A stretch of DNA of 64,000 nucleotides, taken from the NCBI RefSeq assembly GCF_022968795.1, contig NZ_JALJRB010000009.1:1-64000 (forward strand), in the 5' to 3' direction. Shown here in pieces: positions 8,742 through 17,941 of this stretch. The notes beneath the pieces are model-generated. The model did no database searches, had not been told where the DNA came from, and saw only the letters and a list, made by a program, of their open reading frames with translations. The position numbers and the translations under genes were made by a program. This DNA comes from Desulfatitalea alkaliphila. GTDB lineage: Bacteria > Desulfobacterota > Desulfobacteria > Desulfobacterales > Desulfosarcinaceae. Position 1 is the first letter of the stretch, and every line of letters begins with the position of its first letter.

Positions 8742-9290
8742 TTATGGAACCCTGTATTCGAAGTCATGGCACAACAGGCAGAAGTTTTCCGACCATGTGT
8801 GCTGATGATGGCACAAGTCGCAAGCCAGGTAGGTTTTACCGTGGGGAGAACCGTGGGGATTGTGGGGTCGCGTGGTCGCCGTTCGGGCGATCACTTCTTC
8901 CAAACTGCCATGGCATGCCAGGCACTGCTCCGTGGTCAGCGGTCCCGCAAGCGTGCCTTGCGGATGACACTGGTTGCAAGTAATGCCGTGGAGTTGATGC
9001 AGGTGGCCCAGGGGTATTTTGGCGACCAAAGTCAACGGCGAACCCTTTGCGTGGCACGCGCGGCAATCCGCGGCATCCATCGATGCCGTGGGCACATGAT
9101 TCTTGGGCAGTACATCGGCCCGGCCGTGACAAGCAACGCAATCCCCGGGCCGGGCTTGTTCGTCCCGGGATTGGGAATCAGCGACCATCGCACAGACCAG
9201 CAGAACGACCAGAAACAGAGTCAATGCCATAGTCCGCCTGCGCAATGCGTCAAACTTGCGCCGGCGGACCAATGAACACAGTTGCGGCAT
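8742..9290 (-). CDS. Membrane-anchored or periplasmic hexaheme cytochrome c
   Basis: A 182-residue protein with six CXXCH heme-binding motifs: CVACH, CRACH, CNQCH, CLACH, CDLCH and CLLCH. A basic N-terminus and one hydrophobic segment (ALTLFLVVLLVCAMV) serve as a signal or membrane anchor, so the hemes face the periplasm. The spacing resembles the cytochrome domain of flavocytochrome c reductases, which usually has four hemes. It lies 82 bases behind the flavoprotein gene and most likely passes electrons to it. The ATG at 9290 has GGGAG upstream; an ATG at 9305 is an alternative. Confidence 0.8.
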   Translation of the reverse strand: MPQLCSLVRRRKFDALRRRTMALTLFLVVLLVCAMVADSQSRDEQARPGDCVACHGRADVLPKNHVPTASMDAADCRACHAKGSPLTLVAKIPLGHLHQLHGITCNQCHPQGTLAGPLTTEQCLACHGSLEEVIARTATTRPHNPHGSPHGKTYLACDLCHHQHTWSENFCLLCHDFEYRVP

Positions 9291-9372
9291 GCCTTGCTCT
9301 CCCATGCAGCGGATTAATACAGGGGTCGGGGAGCGGCCCTTCAGCGAACACCCCTCCCAGACCTTCCGATCG

Positions 9373-10935
9373 TTAACCCCAAGGCTTTTCGGCGGCGGCT
9401 TGGCGCCCGGCGATGCGGCCGAAGGTGAGGCAGTCCACAACCGCGCAGCTGCCGAGGCGCACCGCCCCGTGGACAGCGCCCGTCACCTCACCCGCGCAAT
9501 AGAGCCCGGGGATGGGGGCATCGGTTTCGACATCCAGGGCCTGGGCATCGGTGTTGATGCGCACCCCGCCCATAGTGTGATGCACCTTGGGCATGAGCCG
9601 CGAAGCATAGTAGGGGGCGGTTTCCAGGGGAAATTGATCTTTCTGAAGATAGCGGCCCCACTCCTCGTCCTTGCCTGCGGCGACCGATGTATTAAAGCGT
9701 TGAATGGTTTCCTGCAGCGGAGCGAGCGGCATGTCGTAGGCCGCGGCCATCGCCTCCAGGGATTCATGGCGCTTGACCACCCCTCTGTCGATCAACCGGT
9801 TCATGATTTCCCCCAGGGCCTTTTGCCCGAGGGCGTAACCCTTGGCGTCCGTGAAGGCGATGCATTTGTTGCCGGCACGAATAATGGCATCCGCGCGAAT
9901 CTTCCGGTCCGCCAGCTCATTGACGAAGCGCTTGCCGGTCAAGGTGTCGACCCAGAGACCATACATGGCGCAGCACAACTGGGCGAAAAAGGGGTTCAGG
10001 CCCATGCCCCGTTCGTCCGGACTGCCCCAGGGCCCCAACTGGATCCAGGAAAGCTGGACGGGCGTGCACCCGATCCGGAAAGCCTCGCGCAACGCCTCGG
10101 CCGTCGCGCCGGGTTGATTGGTGCTCTCGAGCTCCTGGGTCAGCCGGGGATCCTGCACGGAACGAAATGCCACATCGTTGCCGAAGCCGCCCGTGGCCAG
10201 CACCACGGCCTTGCGGGCCTTGATGAATTGCTGCCGGCCGCTTCCCTCTTTTGGAAAAAGGTACCCTTCGCGCACTTCGACCCCTTTGATGCGGCCGTCG
10301 TTGTCCCGCAGTATGCGTTTGAGCAATATCCCGGTCCGGGGCACGACCCCCAAGGCCGCCAGCTTCTCCAGCTGCTGCTCCACAATGGCCGAGCCGCTCT
10401 GGTTGTATGTGCTGTACATGCGCGGTACGGCGTGGCCGCCCTCCTGGGTCACCCCGTCCTTGTACTTGACCCCCAGCTCGTTGATGGTCCACTGCACCAT
10501 GTTGTTGGATTCCTGGGCCACAATCCGGGCCAATGGCAAGTGATTGAGATGGAGACCGGCCGCCAGCATGTCCTGCAACAGGATCTCCGGCGAATCCTGG
10601 ATGCCCGCTTTTGCCTGCAACGGCGAACCCGCCGCGGCCACCACCCCGCCGTTGATGATGGAGTTGCCGCCGGGGGTCCGCATCTTTTCCAGCACAACCA
10701 CCGAGGCACCCGCCTTTTTCGCTTCATAGGCGGCGGCCAGCCCCGCGAAACCACTGCCGACGACGATCACATCGAAGGTCTCGTCCCACTTTTCCGGCAT
10801 TTCGGCCGCAAACGCCTTTTTGCTGCCCAGGAGCAAACCGCCGCCGGCCATGCCGGCCGCGGCGGCCATCCCGCCCGTGGCCTTCATGAAATCGCGCCGA
10901 CTGACTCCTTTGTTCTTTTGCTTTTGACTGCCCAT
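9373..10935 (-). CDS. Tat-exported flavocytochrome c-type FAD reductase subunit
   Basis: A 520-residue flavoprotein of the fumarate/urocanate-type reductase family. A twin-arginine signal (SRRDFMK then an Ala/Gly-rich hydrophobic run) occupies residues about 10-45, so it is exported folded. The dinucleotide-binding motif GSGFAGLAAA follows near residue 60. Near the C-terminus HHTMGGVRI and HGAVRLGS carry the His and Arg used for substrate binding in Shewanella fumarate reductase, within the GLYCAGEVTGAVHG block. The heme domain is absent and supplied by the next gene. Substrate is uncertain: fumarate, urocanate or another enoate. The start at 10935 has GAAGGAGG. Confidence 0.85.
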   Translation of the reverse strand: MGSQKQKNKGVSRRDFMKATGGMAAAAGMAGGGLLLGSKKAFAAEMPEKWDETFDVIVVGSGFAGLAAAYEAKKAGASVVVLEKMRTPGGNSIINGGVVAAAGSPLQAKAGIQDSPEILLQDMLAAGLHLNHLPLARIVAQESNNMVQWTINELGVKYKDGVTQEGGHAVPRMYSTYNQSGSAIVEQQLEKLAALGVVPRTGILLKRILRDNDGRIKGVEVREGYLFPKEGSGRQQFIKARKAVVLATGGFGNDVAFRSVQDPRLTQELESTNQPGATAEALREAFRIGCTPVQLSWIQLGPWGSPDERGMGLNPFFAQLCCAMYGLWVDTLTGKRFVNELADRKIRADAIIRAGNKCIAFTDAKGYALGQKALGEIMNRLIDRGVVKRHESLEAMAAAYDMPLAPLQETIQRFNTSVAAGKDEEWGRYLQKDQFPLETAPYYASRLMPKVHHTMGGVRINTDAQALDVETDAPIPGLYCAGEVTGAVHGAVRLGSCAVVDCLTFGRIAGRQAAAEKPWG

Positions 10936-11418
10936 TGCGTCCTCCTTCAACCCAGCGGTGTCCATCCGTAAGTGGCATTTTTTTGCCGGCCAATTGTCTT
11001 CGCCGATCAACCATCGGCAATAGAAGCATGAGATGTGCCACTGGAGGTCGATGAACGCCAACCCTTTCTTTTTACAGTCAAAACGGGAGTCGGAGAACCG
11101 GACGGACAAAAGGCGGAAAAAAGCTTCGGGCTTGGCCTCAGACAAGGTGGGGAAGAATGAAAACGGTTTGTTTACAACAAGTTGGATCAGGGCAGCAGGT
11201 CCATTGAGGACATTGGGGATCGGCAGGCGGCTGGGAGCCTGGATGTCAAGCGTCGTTTACAACTTGTAAAGCAACGGCCTCGGAACAGCGGCGCTTGGTT
11301 GCGTCCTTGCAGTCGATTCAGGATCGTTGGCCGCCATCGCTAATGATCGCACGCTGACATCGCCAATCCTCGTTCGGCTGCTGCATCCGGCTGAACCTGT
11401 TGTCATACAAAGGAAAAA
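10936..11418. other. Intergenic stretch with repeated TTTACAAC, no gene seen
   Basis: About 480 bases between the flavoprotein gene and the CBM48 gene. TTTACAAC occurs at 11171-11178 and again at 11256-11263, the second within a perfect palindrome TTTACAA-C-TTGTAAA (11256-11270). These may be operator sites for the reductase operon. No credible coding frame is seen. Confidence 0.4.
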
Positions 11419-11706
11419 CTACCGTACACACACGATGTTGTTGGCGCCGCCAAAGCAATTGGCGCAGGACCGTTCGTTGAGCGGATCATTGCACCATTGG
11501 CCGTCCACCCAGATTTTGTACTCATAATCACCCGGTACCAGAACCAGGGATTTTTTCCAGACACCTCCCGGACTCCGCTTCATCGGATGTTTGCTCAGGG
11601 ACCAATCGTTGAAGCTGCCCGCCAGGAATACCGACACGGCATCCGGAGCCTCAAATTCGAAGTCGATCCGTTTGCGCTTTGCTTTCCCTCTCGGTTTGAT
11701 ATCCAT
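11419..11706 (-). CDS. CBM48 / AMPK-type glycogen-binding domain protein
   Basis: A 95-residue protein consisting almost entirely of an isoamylase-N/AMPK-beta-type carbohydrate-binding module. It shows the characteristic VFLAGSFNDW, the later PGDYEYKIWVDGQW, and the end with NDP and NN. Such stand-alone modules bind glycogen-like glucans and are thought to target partners to storage polymer. A basic N-terminal tail (KPRGKAKRKR) precedes the domain. The longer frame to 11943 has no homology-like content, and the ATG at 11706 has AGGAAAAGGA upstream. No glycogen gene is adjacent. Confidence 0.8.
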   Translation of the reverse strand: MDIKPRGKAKRKRIDFEFEAPDAVSVFLAGSFNDWSLSKHPMKRSPGGVWKKSLVLVPGDYEYKIWVDGQWCNDPLNERSCANCFGGANNIVCVR

Positions 11707-12067
11707 TGGGTACAATCCTTTTCCTGAACAGTCTATGCCAAAAACATGGCAACACGATGGCGATGGGCACCGCCTGTGTCGCCTGGTTCGATGCTTCTGT
11801 GTTCGGCACTTTGAATAGCAATATCGGTGCCACCGTTGAAAGGGGCTCCACAAAGCGTTAGCATAGGGTAAAAACGGTTGATCCGGACATACCGAAACAG
11901 CGATGCGGTCATGGGGGTGTCCAATGATTTTACACCCTGGCAACCCGATGATTGTATACGATGACGATCAGTAGTGAGGGCCGCGCCTGCAAGTCTGCGA
12001 AGGCGGCGCCTTTGAAGGGGCGCTCTTCATATTGGTAATTCACGTTCATTTCAGTCTTTCGTTCTTC
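11707..12067. other. Intergenic stretch with no recognised gene
   Basis: About 360 bases upstream of the CBM48 gene, reaching the broken end of the efflux pump gene. I see no gene, RNA or repeat here. Confidence 0.5.
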
Positions 12068-14649
12068 TTATTCATGTTCCGCCCCGATTGGCCGCTTGAG
12101 CATTTTGCGATTGTGGAAGAAAAAAGAAGCGTCGTCCATCAATCGGTAGAACAACGGTACGAACAGCAAGGCCAGAGTGCTGGCCAGGACCATACCGCCC
12201 GCCCACCACGACGGTGCCGATGACCTGACGGCTGGCCGCACCCGCGCCGGAGGCAAAGACCAGGGGCAGGGGCAGGGTCCAGCGTTCGTATTGGGCCGCC
12301 AGGATCAGCAGCACCATCACCAGCCCCATGCCGAAGGCCAGGCCGCCGGCACCCGCGGCGGCATCCAGCTGGAAGGCTTCGCCGATCCAGCCGATGGCGC
12401 TGTCGCCGTCGGTGAGCACCCGTTCCGCCACCGCTTCCATGGCCGCTTTGGCCTGGCCTGTGGTGTAGCCCGGAGCGGGGTCCGCCAGGAAGCGGGCGGC
12501 GCTGTTGACGTTGTAGCGGTTGAGAATATCCGGGCCGGCCGTCCGCTCCAAGGTCACCAGGGTACTCAGGGGCAGCATATGACCCCCGGTCGAGCGCACG
12601 AACACCTTGTCCAGGTCTTCCGGTTTGCTCCGGAACGCCGCTTCCGATTGCAGGGTCACCTGCCAATTGCGCCCGAGCAGGGTGAAGTCGTTCACATAGA
12701 GGGAGCCGAAGGTGCTCTGCATGGTCTCGAACACCTGGTTCACGGGCACGCCCATGTCTCTGGCCTTTTCGCGGTCCAACACGGCCCGGTAACGGGGAAT
12801 GCCGGTGTCCAGGGTGCTGCGGGCGTTGACCAGCTCCGGGCGCTGATTGGCCGCCGCCATCAGCTTGCCGGCGAGCGCCTCAATCTGCTCGGGGCCGGCG
12901 CTGCCCCGCATCTCCAGGTAGCCTTCCACGCCGCCGGTCAGGGAGAGGCCCTGGATCGGCGGCGGGGAGAAGGCGAACACATTGGCCTCGGGAATGCCGA
13001 GGCCCAACCCCATGATTTGGCCGGCCACGGAAAGAGCATCCTGACCGGGCCCGCCGCGTTGGCGCCAGTCGCTCAGGTCCAGAAATCCGATGCCGGCATT
13101 GGTGCGCATGGAACCGGCGAAAATGTCAAACCCGGCGATGGCGGTGAAGTTCTCGGTGGTCGGCAACCCCATCAACCCTTCACTCAGGGTGTCGCGCACC
13201 GCTTCCGTACGGGGCAGGGCGGCGGCCGGCGGCAATTGGTACACCACCATGGCCACCCCCTGGTCCTCCTGGGGCACCAACCCCGCAGGCAAGCGGGTCA
13301 CCAGCCATCCCGTGCCGCCCACCAGCAGGGCAAACAGCAGCACGCCGATGACCGCGTGGCGCAGCAGTCGGTTCGCGCCCCAGGCCAAGGCGTCGGTCAA
13401 TTTGTCGAAGGTGGCGTTGAACAAGGCGAAGGGTTTGCGCACCTTCCGGGGCTGCTGGTCCAGGAGCAGGGCGCACATGGCCGGGGTCAAAGTGAGGGCC
13501 ACCACCCCTGAGACCACCACCGAGACCGCGATGGGCACGGCGAACTGGCGGTACAACTCTCCGGTCATGCCCCCCAAAAAGGCCACCGGGGCGAACACCG
13601 CCACCAGCACCAGGGTTAAAGAGACCACCGTGCCGGCCACCTGCTTCATTGTCTCGATGGCCGCGTGCCGGGCCTTCATGTTCTGCTCGCGTATGAGCCG
13701 GTCGACATTCTCCATGACGATGATGGCGTTGTCCACCACGATGCCGATGGCCAGGACCAAGCCGAACAGGATCAGCAGGTTGACGGAGAAGCCAAGAGCC
13801 AGCATGCCGGCGAAGGTGCCGATGAGGGACACGGGAATGGCCGCCACCGGAATCAGGGTGGCCCGGAACCGCTACAGGAAAAGATAGGTCACAAGGATCA
13901 CCAGTCCCACGGCCACGATCAGGGTGATGAACACCTCCCGGACCGAAATTTCCACAAACTCGGTGGTGTCATAGGCGATGGTGTGGGCCACCCCTTCGGG
14001 AAATCCGGCCGCCAAACGGTCCAGTGCCTCATAAACCGATCGGGCCGTATTCAGCGCATTGGCGCCCGGTTGCAGATAGACGCCCAGGGGCACCGCCGGG
14101 CGGCCGTTGAAGGTGGCCGAAAAGGAGTAGCTTTGGGCGCCCAGCTCCGCCCGGGCCACATCCCCCAGCCGCAGGCTGCTGCCGTCCGCTGAACAAAGGA
14201 TCCCTGCTGTTGTCCGGCGAATACAACACCGGCAGCATCAAGATATTGGTGGAACGGGACTCCACGCGCACGCACAGGTCGCGCACCGTTCGGGGTAAAC
14301 GGGAGAGTCCGGCCTGTACCCGGTTGTTCACGTTGATGGTCGCCTGGTCCGGGTCGGTGCCGAAAGCAAAGGTGATCACGATCTGCAGATAGCCGTCGTC
14401 CATGGCCGTGGACTCCACATAGAGCATGTCGTCCACGCCGTTGATCTCCTGCTCCAGCGGCGCGGCCACCGCTTCGGCCATCACTTGTGCATTGGCCCCG
14501 GGATACACGGCGCTGACCACGACCTGGGGCGGTACCAGGTCGGGATACTGTTCAATGGGCAGGACACTCAGGGCCATCCCGCCGGCCAGGATGATCACGA
14601 TGGAGATCACCGAGGCAAAAATGGGACTGTCAATGAAGAACCGGAACAT
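12068..14649 (-). pseudogene. RND efflux pump inner-membrane subunit (AcrB-like), multiply disrupted
   Basis: Read leftward from the ATG at 14649, the frame gives a normal AcrB N-terminus (FRFFIDSPIFASVIS, LPIEQYPDLVPPQVVV). Around 14190 it breaks, jumping to another frame at a part normally about 100 residues later (LRLGDVARAELGAQSYSF). A TAG at 13872-13874 follows YLFL where homologues have Gln (LFLQNFRATLIP), so CAG became TAG. The next 1750 bases are intact. Near 12230 roughly 100 residues of the C-terminal membrane domain are missing and the frame shifts again before the end (GGMVLASTLALLFVPLFYRLMDD). A working pump is impossible without suppression. Confidence 0.85.
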
Positions 14650-15085
14650 TATTGCGCCTCCCCGGTTTGCTGCACATTGGTGACGGCCACGGGCATGCCG
14701 TCGCGCAGGGCCACGTGACCGACCGTCACCACCCGGTCACCAGGCACCAGACCTTCCAGGATCACCTGCCGGCCATCCACCACGGGTCCCGGTTGAACCG
14801 TGTGGCTGGCGGCCTTGTCGTCCGGCCCCACCACGAAGACCCGTGGGCCGTCCGGCCCTTGGCCGACAGCCGGCTCAGGGATCTGAATGACGTCCGTCAA
14901 CCGCCGCAGGTGAACCCGGATGCGCACGAATTGGCCCGGCACCAGTTCATGATCGGGGTTGGCAAAGACGGCCCGCGCGCTGACGGTGCCGGTTCGCGGA
15001 TCAATGGTGCTGGAGATGAAGTCGAGCACCCCCGGCTGGACGTAGGCAGCGCCATCGGCCGCCTGGAGGGTGGTCCGGTTGTCCG
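14649..15085 (-). pseudogene. RND pump periplasmic adaptor (AcrA-like), 3' remnant
   Basis: The C-terminal half of a membrane fusion protein is recognisable: DFISSTIDPRTGTVSARAVFANPDHELVPGQFVRIRV, then the final beta-barrel region (LEGLVPGDRVVTVGHVALRDGMPV). The lipoyl domain, hairpin and signal peptide are absent. Upstream of about 15085 the frame runs through the opposite strand of a sigma54 activator fragment and is meaningless. Its TAA overlaps the AcrB-like ATG as TAATG, the usual coupling in such operons, so the two once formed an efflux operon. Confidence 0.75.
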
Positions 15086-15089
15086 CGAC

Positions 15090-15764
15090 GGTACCGTCCG
15101 CTTTCTCTATGAAATCGGCGAACTGCCCCTGCCGGCCCAGGTGCGGTTGCTCCGGGTCCTTCAGCACCACGAGGTCGAACGGGTGGGCGGCACTGAGCCG
15201 GTACCGGTGGATGTGCGGCTCATCAGCGCCACACATCGCAATCTGGAGGAGTTGGTTCGGGTCGGCAGCTTCCGAAAGGATCTATGGTTTCGCATCAACC
15301 TGTTTCCCATCCAGATTCCGCCGCTGCGTCAACGCACCGAAGACATCCCGGCGCTGGTGGCCCATTTTCTGGAGCGCAAGGGGAAAAAACTGATGATTCG
15401 CACCCCCCCCCGGCCCCGGGGGCTTTGGAACAGCTCCAGGCATACCACTGGCCGGGCAATGTGCGGGAGTTGGAAAACCTGGTGGAAAGGGCGCTGATCC
15501 TGAGCCTGTCGGGGGATAACGACGGCCTGCTGCGCTTCGACCACCTGCTGACCGACGCGACCACCCTCGGCCGCCACCGAGGCGGCTACGACCGTCGCAC
15601 CGCTGGACCGGATGATCGCGGCCCACTTCCGCCTGGCCCTGGACCGGGCCGGAGGGCGGGTGGAAGGCGAGGGGGGCGCGACCCGGCTGCTGGGCATTCA
15701 TCCAAGCACCCTGCGTGCGCGGATGCGCAAATTGGGCATTCCCTTCGGGCGCAAGAGACGGTAA
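15090..15764 (+). pseudogene. Sigma54-dependent activator, 3' fragment with frameshifts
   Basis: On the rightward strand, the part from the Walker B region onward (EIGELPLPAQVRLLRVLQ, then DVRLISATHRNLEELV, then PPLRQRTEDIPALV) continues into YHWPGNVRELENLVERA and a Fis-like helix-turn-helix ending in LRARMRKLGIPFGRKRR. The receiver or sensory part, Walker A and the GAFTGA loop are missing. Reading requires a frame change at a run of C residues near 15406-15416 and another near 15575. It abuts the adaptor remnant head to head at about 15087, so a rearrangement joined them. Confidence 0.8.
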
Positions 15765-15905
15765 CTCGGTCGGCATGGCATGGCTTGCGGCGCACCGACG
15801 ATGAAGGCCACATCCTCACCCCAAAATTTCTGCCGGCCGGCGGCAATCACAACAAACGCCACCATGGGGCGGTTCGGCTGCGATTATGCGCGCGGCGGCC
15901 GGCGT

Positions 15906-17225
15906 TTAATTCCCGTAGATCAAGGTGGGGATCCAAAGGGCGATTTGGGGGAAAAGCGACACCAGGATCAGCCCCACGATTTGCAGTAACACGAAGGGCA
16001 CGATGGCCAGGTAGATGTCCTTGATGCCGATCCCCGCTGGCGCAATGCTTTTCAAGTAGAACAGGTTGTAGCCGAAGGGCGGCGATATGTAGGCCGCCTG
16101 CATGTTCATGATGAAAATGACGCCGAACCAGACCGGGTCATAGCCCATGGTGTCCACAACCGGCATGATGATCGGCGCCGTGATCATAACGATGGCCCCT
16201 GGATCCAGCACCATGCCCAGGCCGAAGAACATGATTTGGATGAGGATGAAAACCCCCCAGTAGCCAAAGGGCATGGCCTGCACCAGATCTCGGATGAAAC
16301 CAGCAGCCCCCAGCGCCACGTAAATGGTGGCGAAACAGTAGGCGCCGATGATGATCCACATCACCATGCCCGTCAACTTGAGCGTCCCGATGGAAACGGC
16401 CTTGAACGATGCCCAGTTCAGGGTGCGGCTTTTGATCATCAGCACGAGACTGCCGGCGGCCCCCAGTGCCGAGCCTTCCGTCGCCGTGCAGATGCCGCTG
16501 AAGATGGAGCCCAGCACCATCAGGATCAACAGCAGTGGGCCGATCACCGTCCGGGTGGCCAGAAGTTTCTCTTTGAGGGTGGTGGTGTCGTCGGCGCCCA
16601 CCCCCGGACCGTATTCCGGGCGGACCTTGCACAGCACAAGGATGTAGAGGACATACAGCAGGGCCAGCAGGACGCCCGGGCCGATGCCGGCGGCAAACAG
16701 CCGGCCCACCGACACCTGGCAGATCATCCCGTAAATGATCATGACGATGCTGGGCGGGATTAGAATGCCCAGGGCGCCGCCCGCCCCGATGCATCCCAGG
16801 GCCATGCGCTTGTTGTATCCCTTGGCGATCATCGCCGGCAGGGCGATGAGTCCCATGGTGATTGTGCCGGCGCCGCCGATACCGGTCATGGCGGCAAACA
16901 GGGTGCAGACGACGACGGCCGCCACGGCCAGGCCGCCGCCGATGCGGCCGCCCCATATATGGAAGGCGGAAAAGAGCTTGTCCGCCATGCCCGAATGTTG
17001 CAACACCGCGCCCATGAGAATGAACAGGGGAATGGCCAGCAATCCGAAGGACATCATCGCCTTACCGAAAATCAGGTTGGGGATGATCCCCATGGCGTGG
17101 GGTCCCCACAGAAAGAAGGTGAACACCACGCCGATGGCGCCCAATACAAATGAAATCGGAAGGCCCGACAGCAGGCCCAACACCATGCCGAGAAACAGCA
17201 ACAGGGTGATGATGCTGATATCCAT
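15906..17225 (-). CDS. TRAP transporter large permease (DctM-like)
   Basis: A 439-residue polytopic protein with about twelve membrane segments, the family's normal length. It shows typical DctM features: a GLPISFVLGAIG-like opening, GIGGAGTITMG, IPPSIVMIIYG and the PFGYNLFYLKS region near the end. It forms the Na+-driven transport channel for an organic acid delivered by the periplasmic binding protein. The start codon overlaps the stop of the small permease gene (TAATG), so the two are translationally coupled. Confidence 0.93.
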   Translation of the reverse strand: MDISIITLLLFLGMVLGLLSGLPISFVLGAIGVVFTFFLWGPHAMGIIPNLIFGKAMMSFGLLAIPLFILMGAVLQHSGMADKLFSAFHIWGGRIGGGLAVAAVVVCTLFAAMTGIGGAGTITMGLIALPAMIAKGYNKRMALGCIGAGGALGILIPPSIVMIIYGMICQVSVGRLFAAGIGPGVLLALLYVLYILVLCKVRPEYGPGVGADDTTTLKEKLLATRTVIGPLLLILMVLGSIFSGICTATEGSALGAAGSLVLMIKSRTLNWASFKAVSIGTLKLTGMVMWIIIGAYCFATIYVALGAAGFIRDLVQAMPFGYWGVFILIQIMFFGLGMVLDPGAIVMITAPIIMPVVDTMGYDPVWFGVIFIMNMQAAYISPPFGYNLFYLKSIAPAGIGIKDIYLAIVPFVLLQIVGLILVSLFPQIALWIPTLIYGN

Positions 17226-17731
17226 TATTCGGTCACCTCCCGCCCTGTGACGAGCTTGATGAGATCGGCCAAAAAGTTGGCGATCCCTTGCAACAGCAGC
17301 AAGATCGCCCCGAGGGGGATGGTGAGTTTGATCGGCCAGATGGGCGGTGCCCAGTCGCTCTGGGATATTTCGCCCATTTGAACGGAGCGCCAGGCAAACT
17401 CCCAGCCCAACCAGAGGATCACGCCGCAGAAGACCAAGAAGAAGGGAAATGTCAGCACATCCAACAATGCGCGTTTGCGGATGGACAGTTGCATGTACAA
17501 AAGGTCCATGTTGACGTGCGAGCGCGTGCGCAAAGTGTAGGCGCCGCTGAGGATGGTCAGGGCGGCAAACACCATGATGCTCAATTCATGGGCCCAGACG
17601 GTGGGATGGTTGAAAAGACTTCGAGCGATCACTTCCCAAACGATGATCACCATCAAAAACCAGGGTAACCACATGAGCAGAAATCCGGTGGCATCACTGA
17701 TTTTCGAGATGATGCGAATAAGCATGCGCAT
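17225..17731 (-). CDS. TRAP transporter small permease (DctQ-like)
   Basis: A 168-residue protein with four hydrophobic segments, the standard size of DctQ subunits. It contains the membrane-embedded EVIARSLFNHPTVWAHELS motif, which matches the family consensus around a conserved Arg and Glu. It pairs with the large permease. The ATG at 17731 lies behind a GGGGG ribosome site; a frame extending to 17797 is less likely. A stem-loop separates it from the binding-protein gene upstream. Confidence 0.9.
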   Translation of the reverse strand: MRMLIRIISKISDATGFLLMWLPWFLMVIIVWEVIARSLFNHPTVWAHELSIMVFAALTILSGAYTLRTRSHVNMDLLYMQLSIRKRALLDVLTFPFFLVFCGVILWLGWEFAWRSVQMGEISQSDWAPPIWPIKLTIPLGAILLLLQGIANFLADLIKLVTGREVTE

Positions 17732-17900
17732 GGTATATCCCCCGCATGAAAGAAGCCGTGAAGGTACCGTCTTGATGTGCGCCAAAGGCTTGCACACGAA
17801 GGGTGTCCATCACCTGTGCAAGCCACGCGGGGCGGCTGTCGAAGGGGCTTTGCGCCGATGCGGCAAGACGGACCGCAACGTCAGCGTCCTCCCTCCTGGA

Positions 17901-17923
17901 GAGGGGTTCATCCAACACCCCTC
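17901..17923 (-). terminator. Stem-loop between dctP and dctQ, probable attenuator
   Basis: GAGGGGT and ACCCCTC are exact inverted repeats with a 9-base loop, located just after the binding-protein stop. There is no following T-run on the coding strand. A partial stop or mRNA-stabilising hairpin here would give more binding protein than permease, which is common for binding-protein transporters. Confidence 0.4.
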
Positions 17924-17941
17924 CCCGCCGATGTCGGGCTG

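Noticed and set aside
9256-10971. A 571-codon rightward frame
   Set aside because: Antisense to the flavin reductase gene, with no motif of its own.
13872-13874. In-frame TAG in the AcrB-like gene as a pyrrolysine codon
   Set aside because: Some Desulfobacterota use pyrrolysine, but this gene also has frame changes and about 100-residue losses elsewhere, and the site is Gln in homologues. Decay explains it better.
15069-15236. N-terminal extension of the adaptor protein
   Set aside because: This part of the frame is simply antisense to the sigma54 activator fragment; AcrA-like sequence begins only near 15085.
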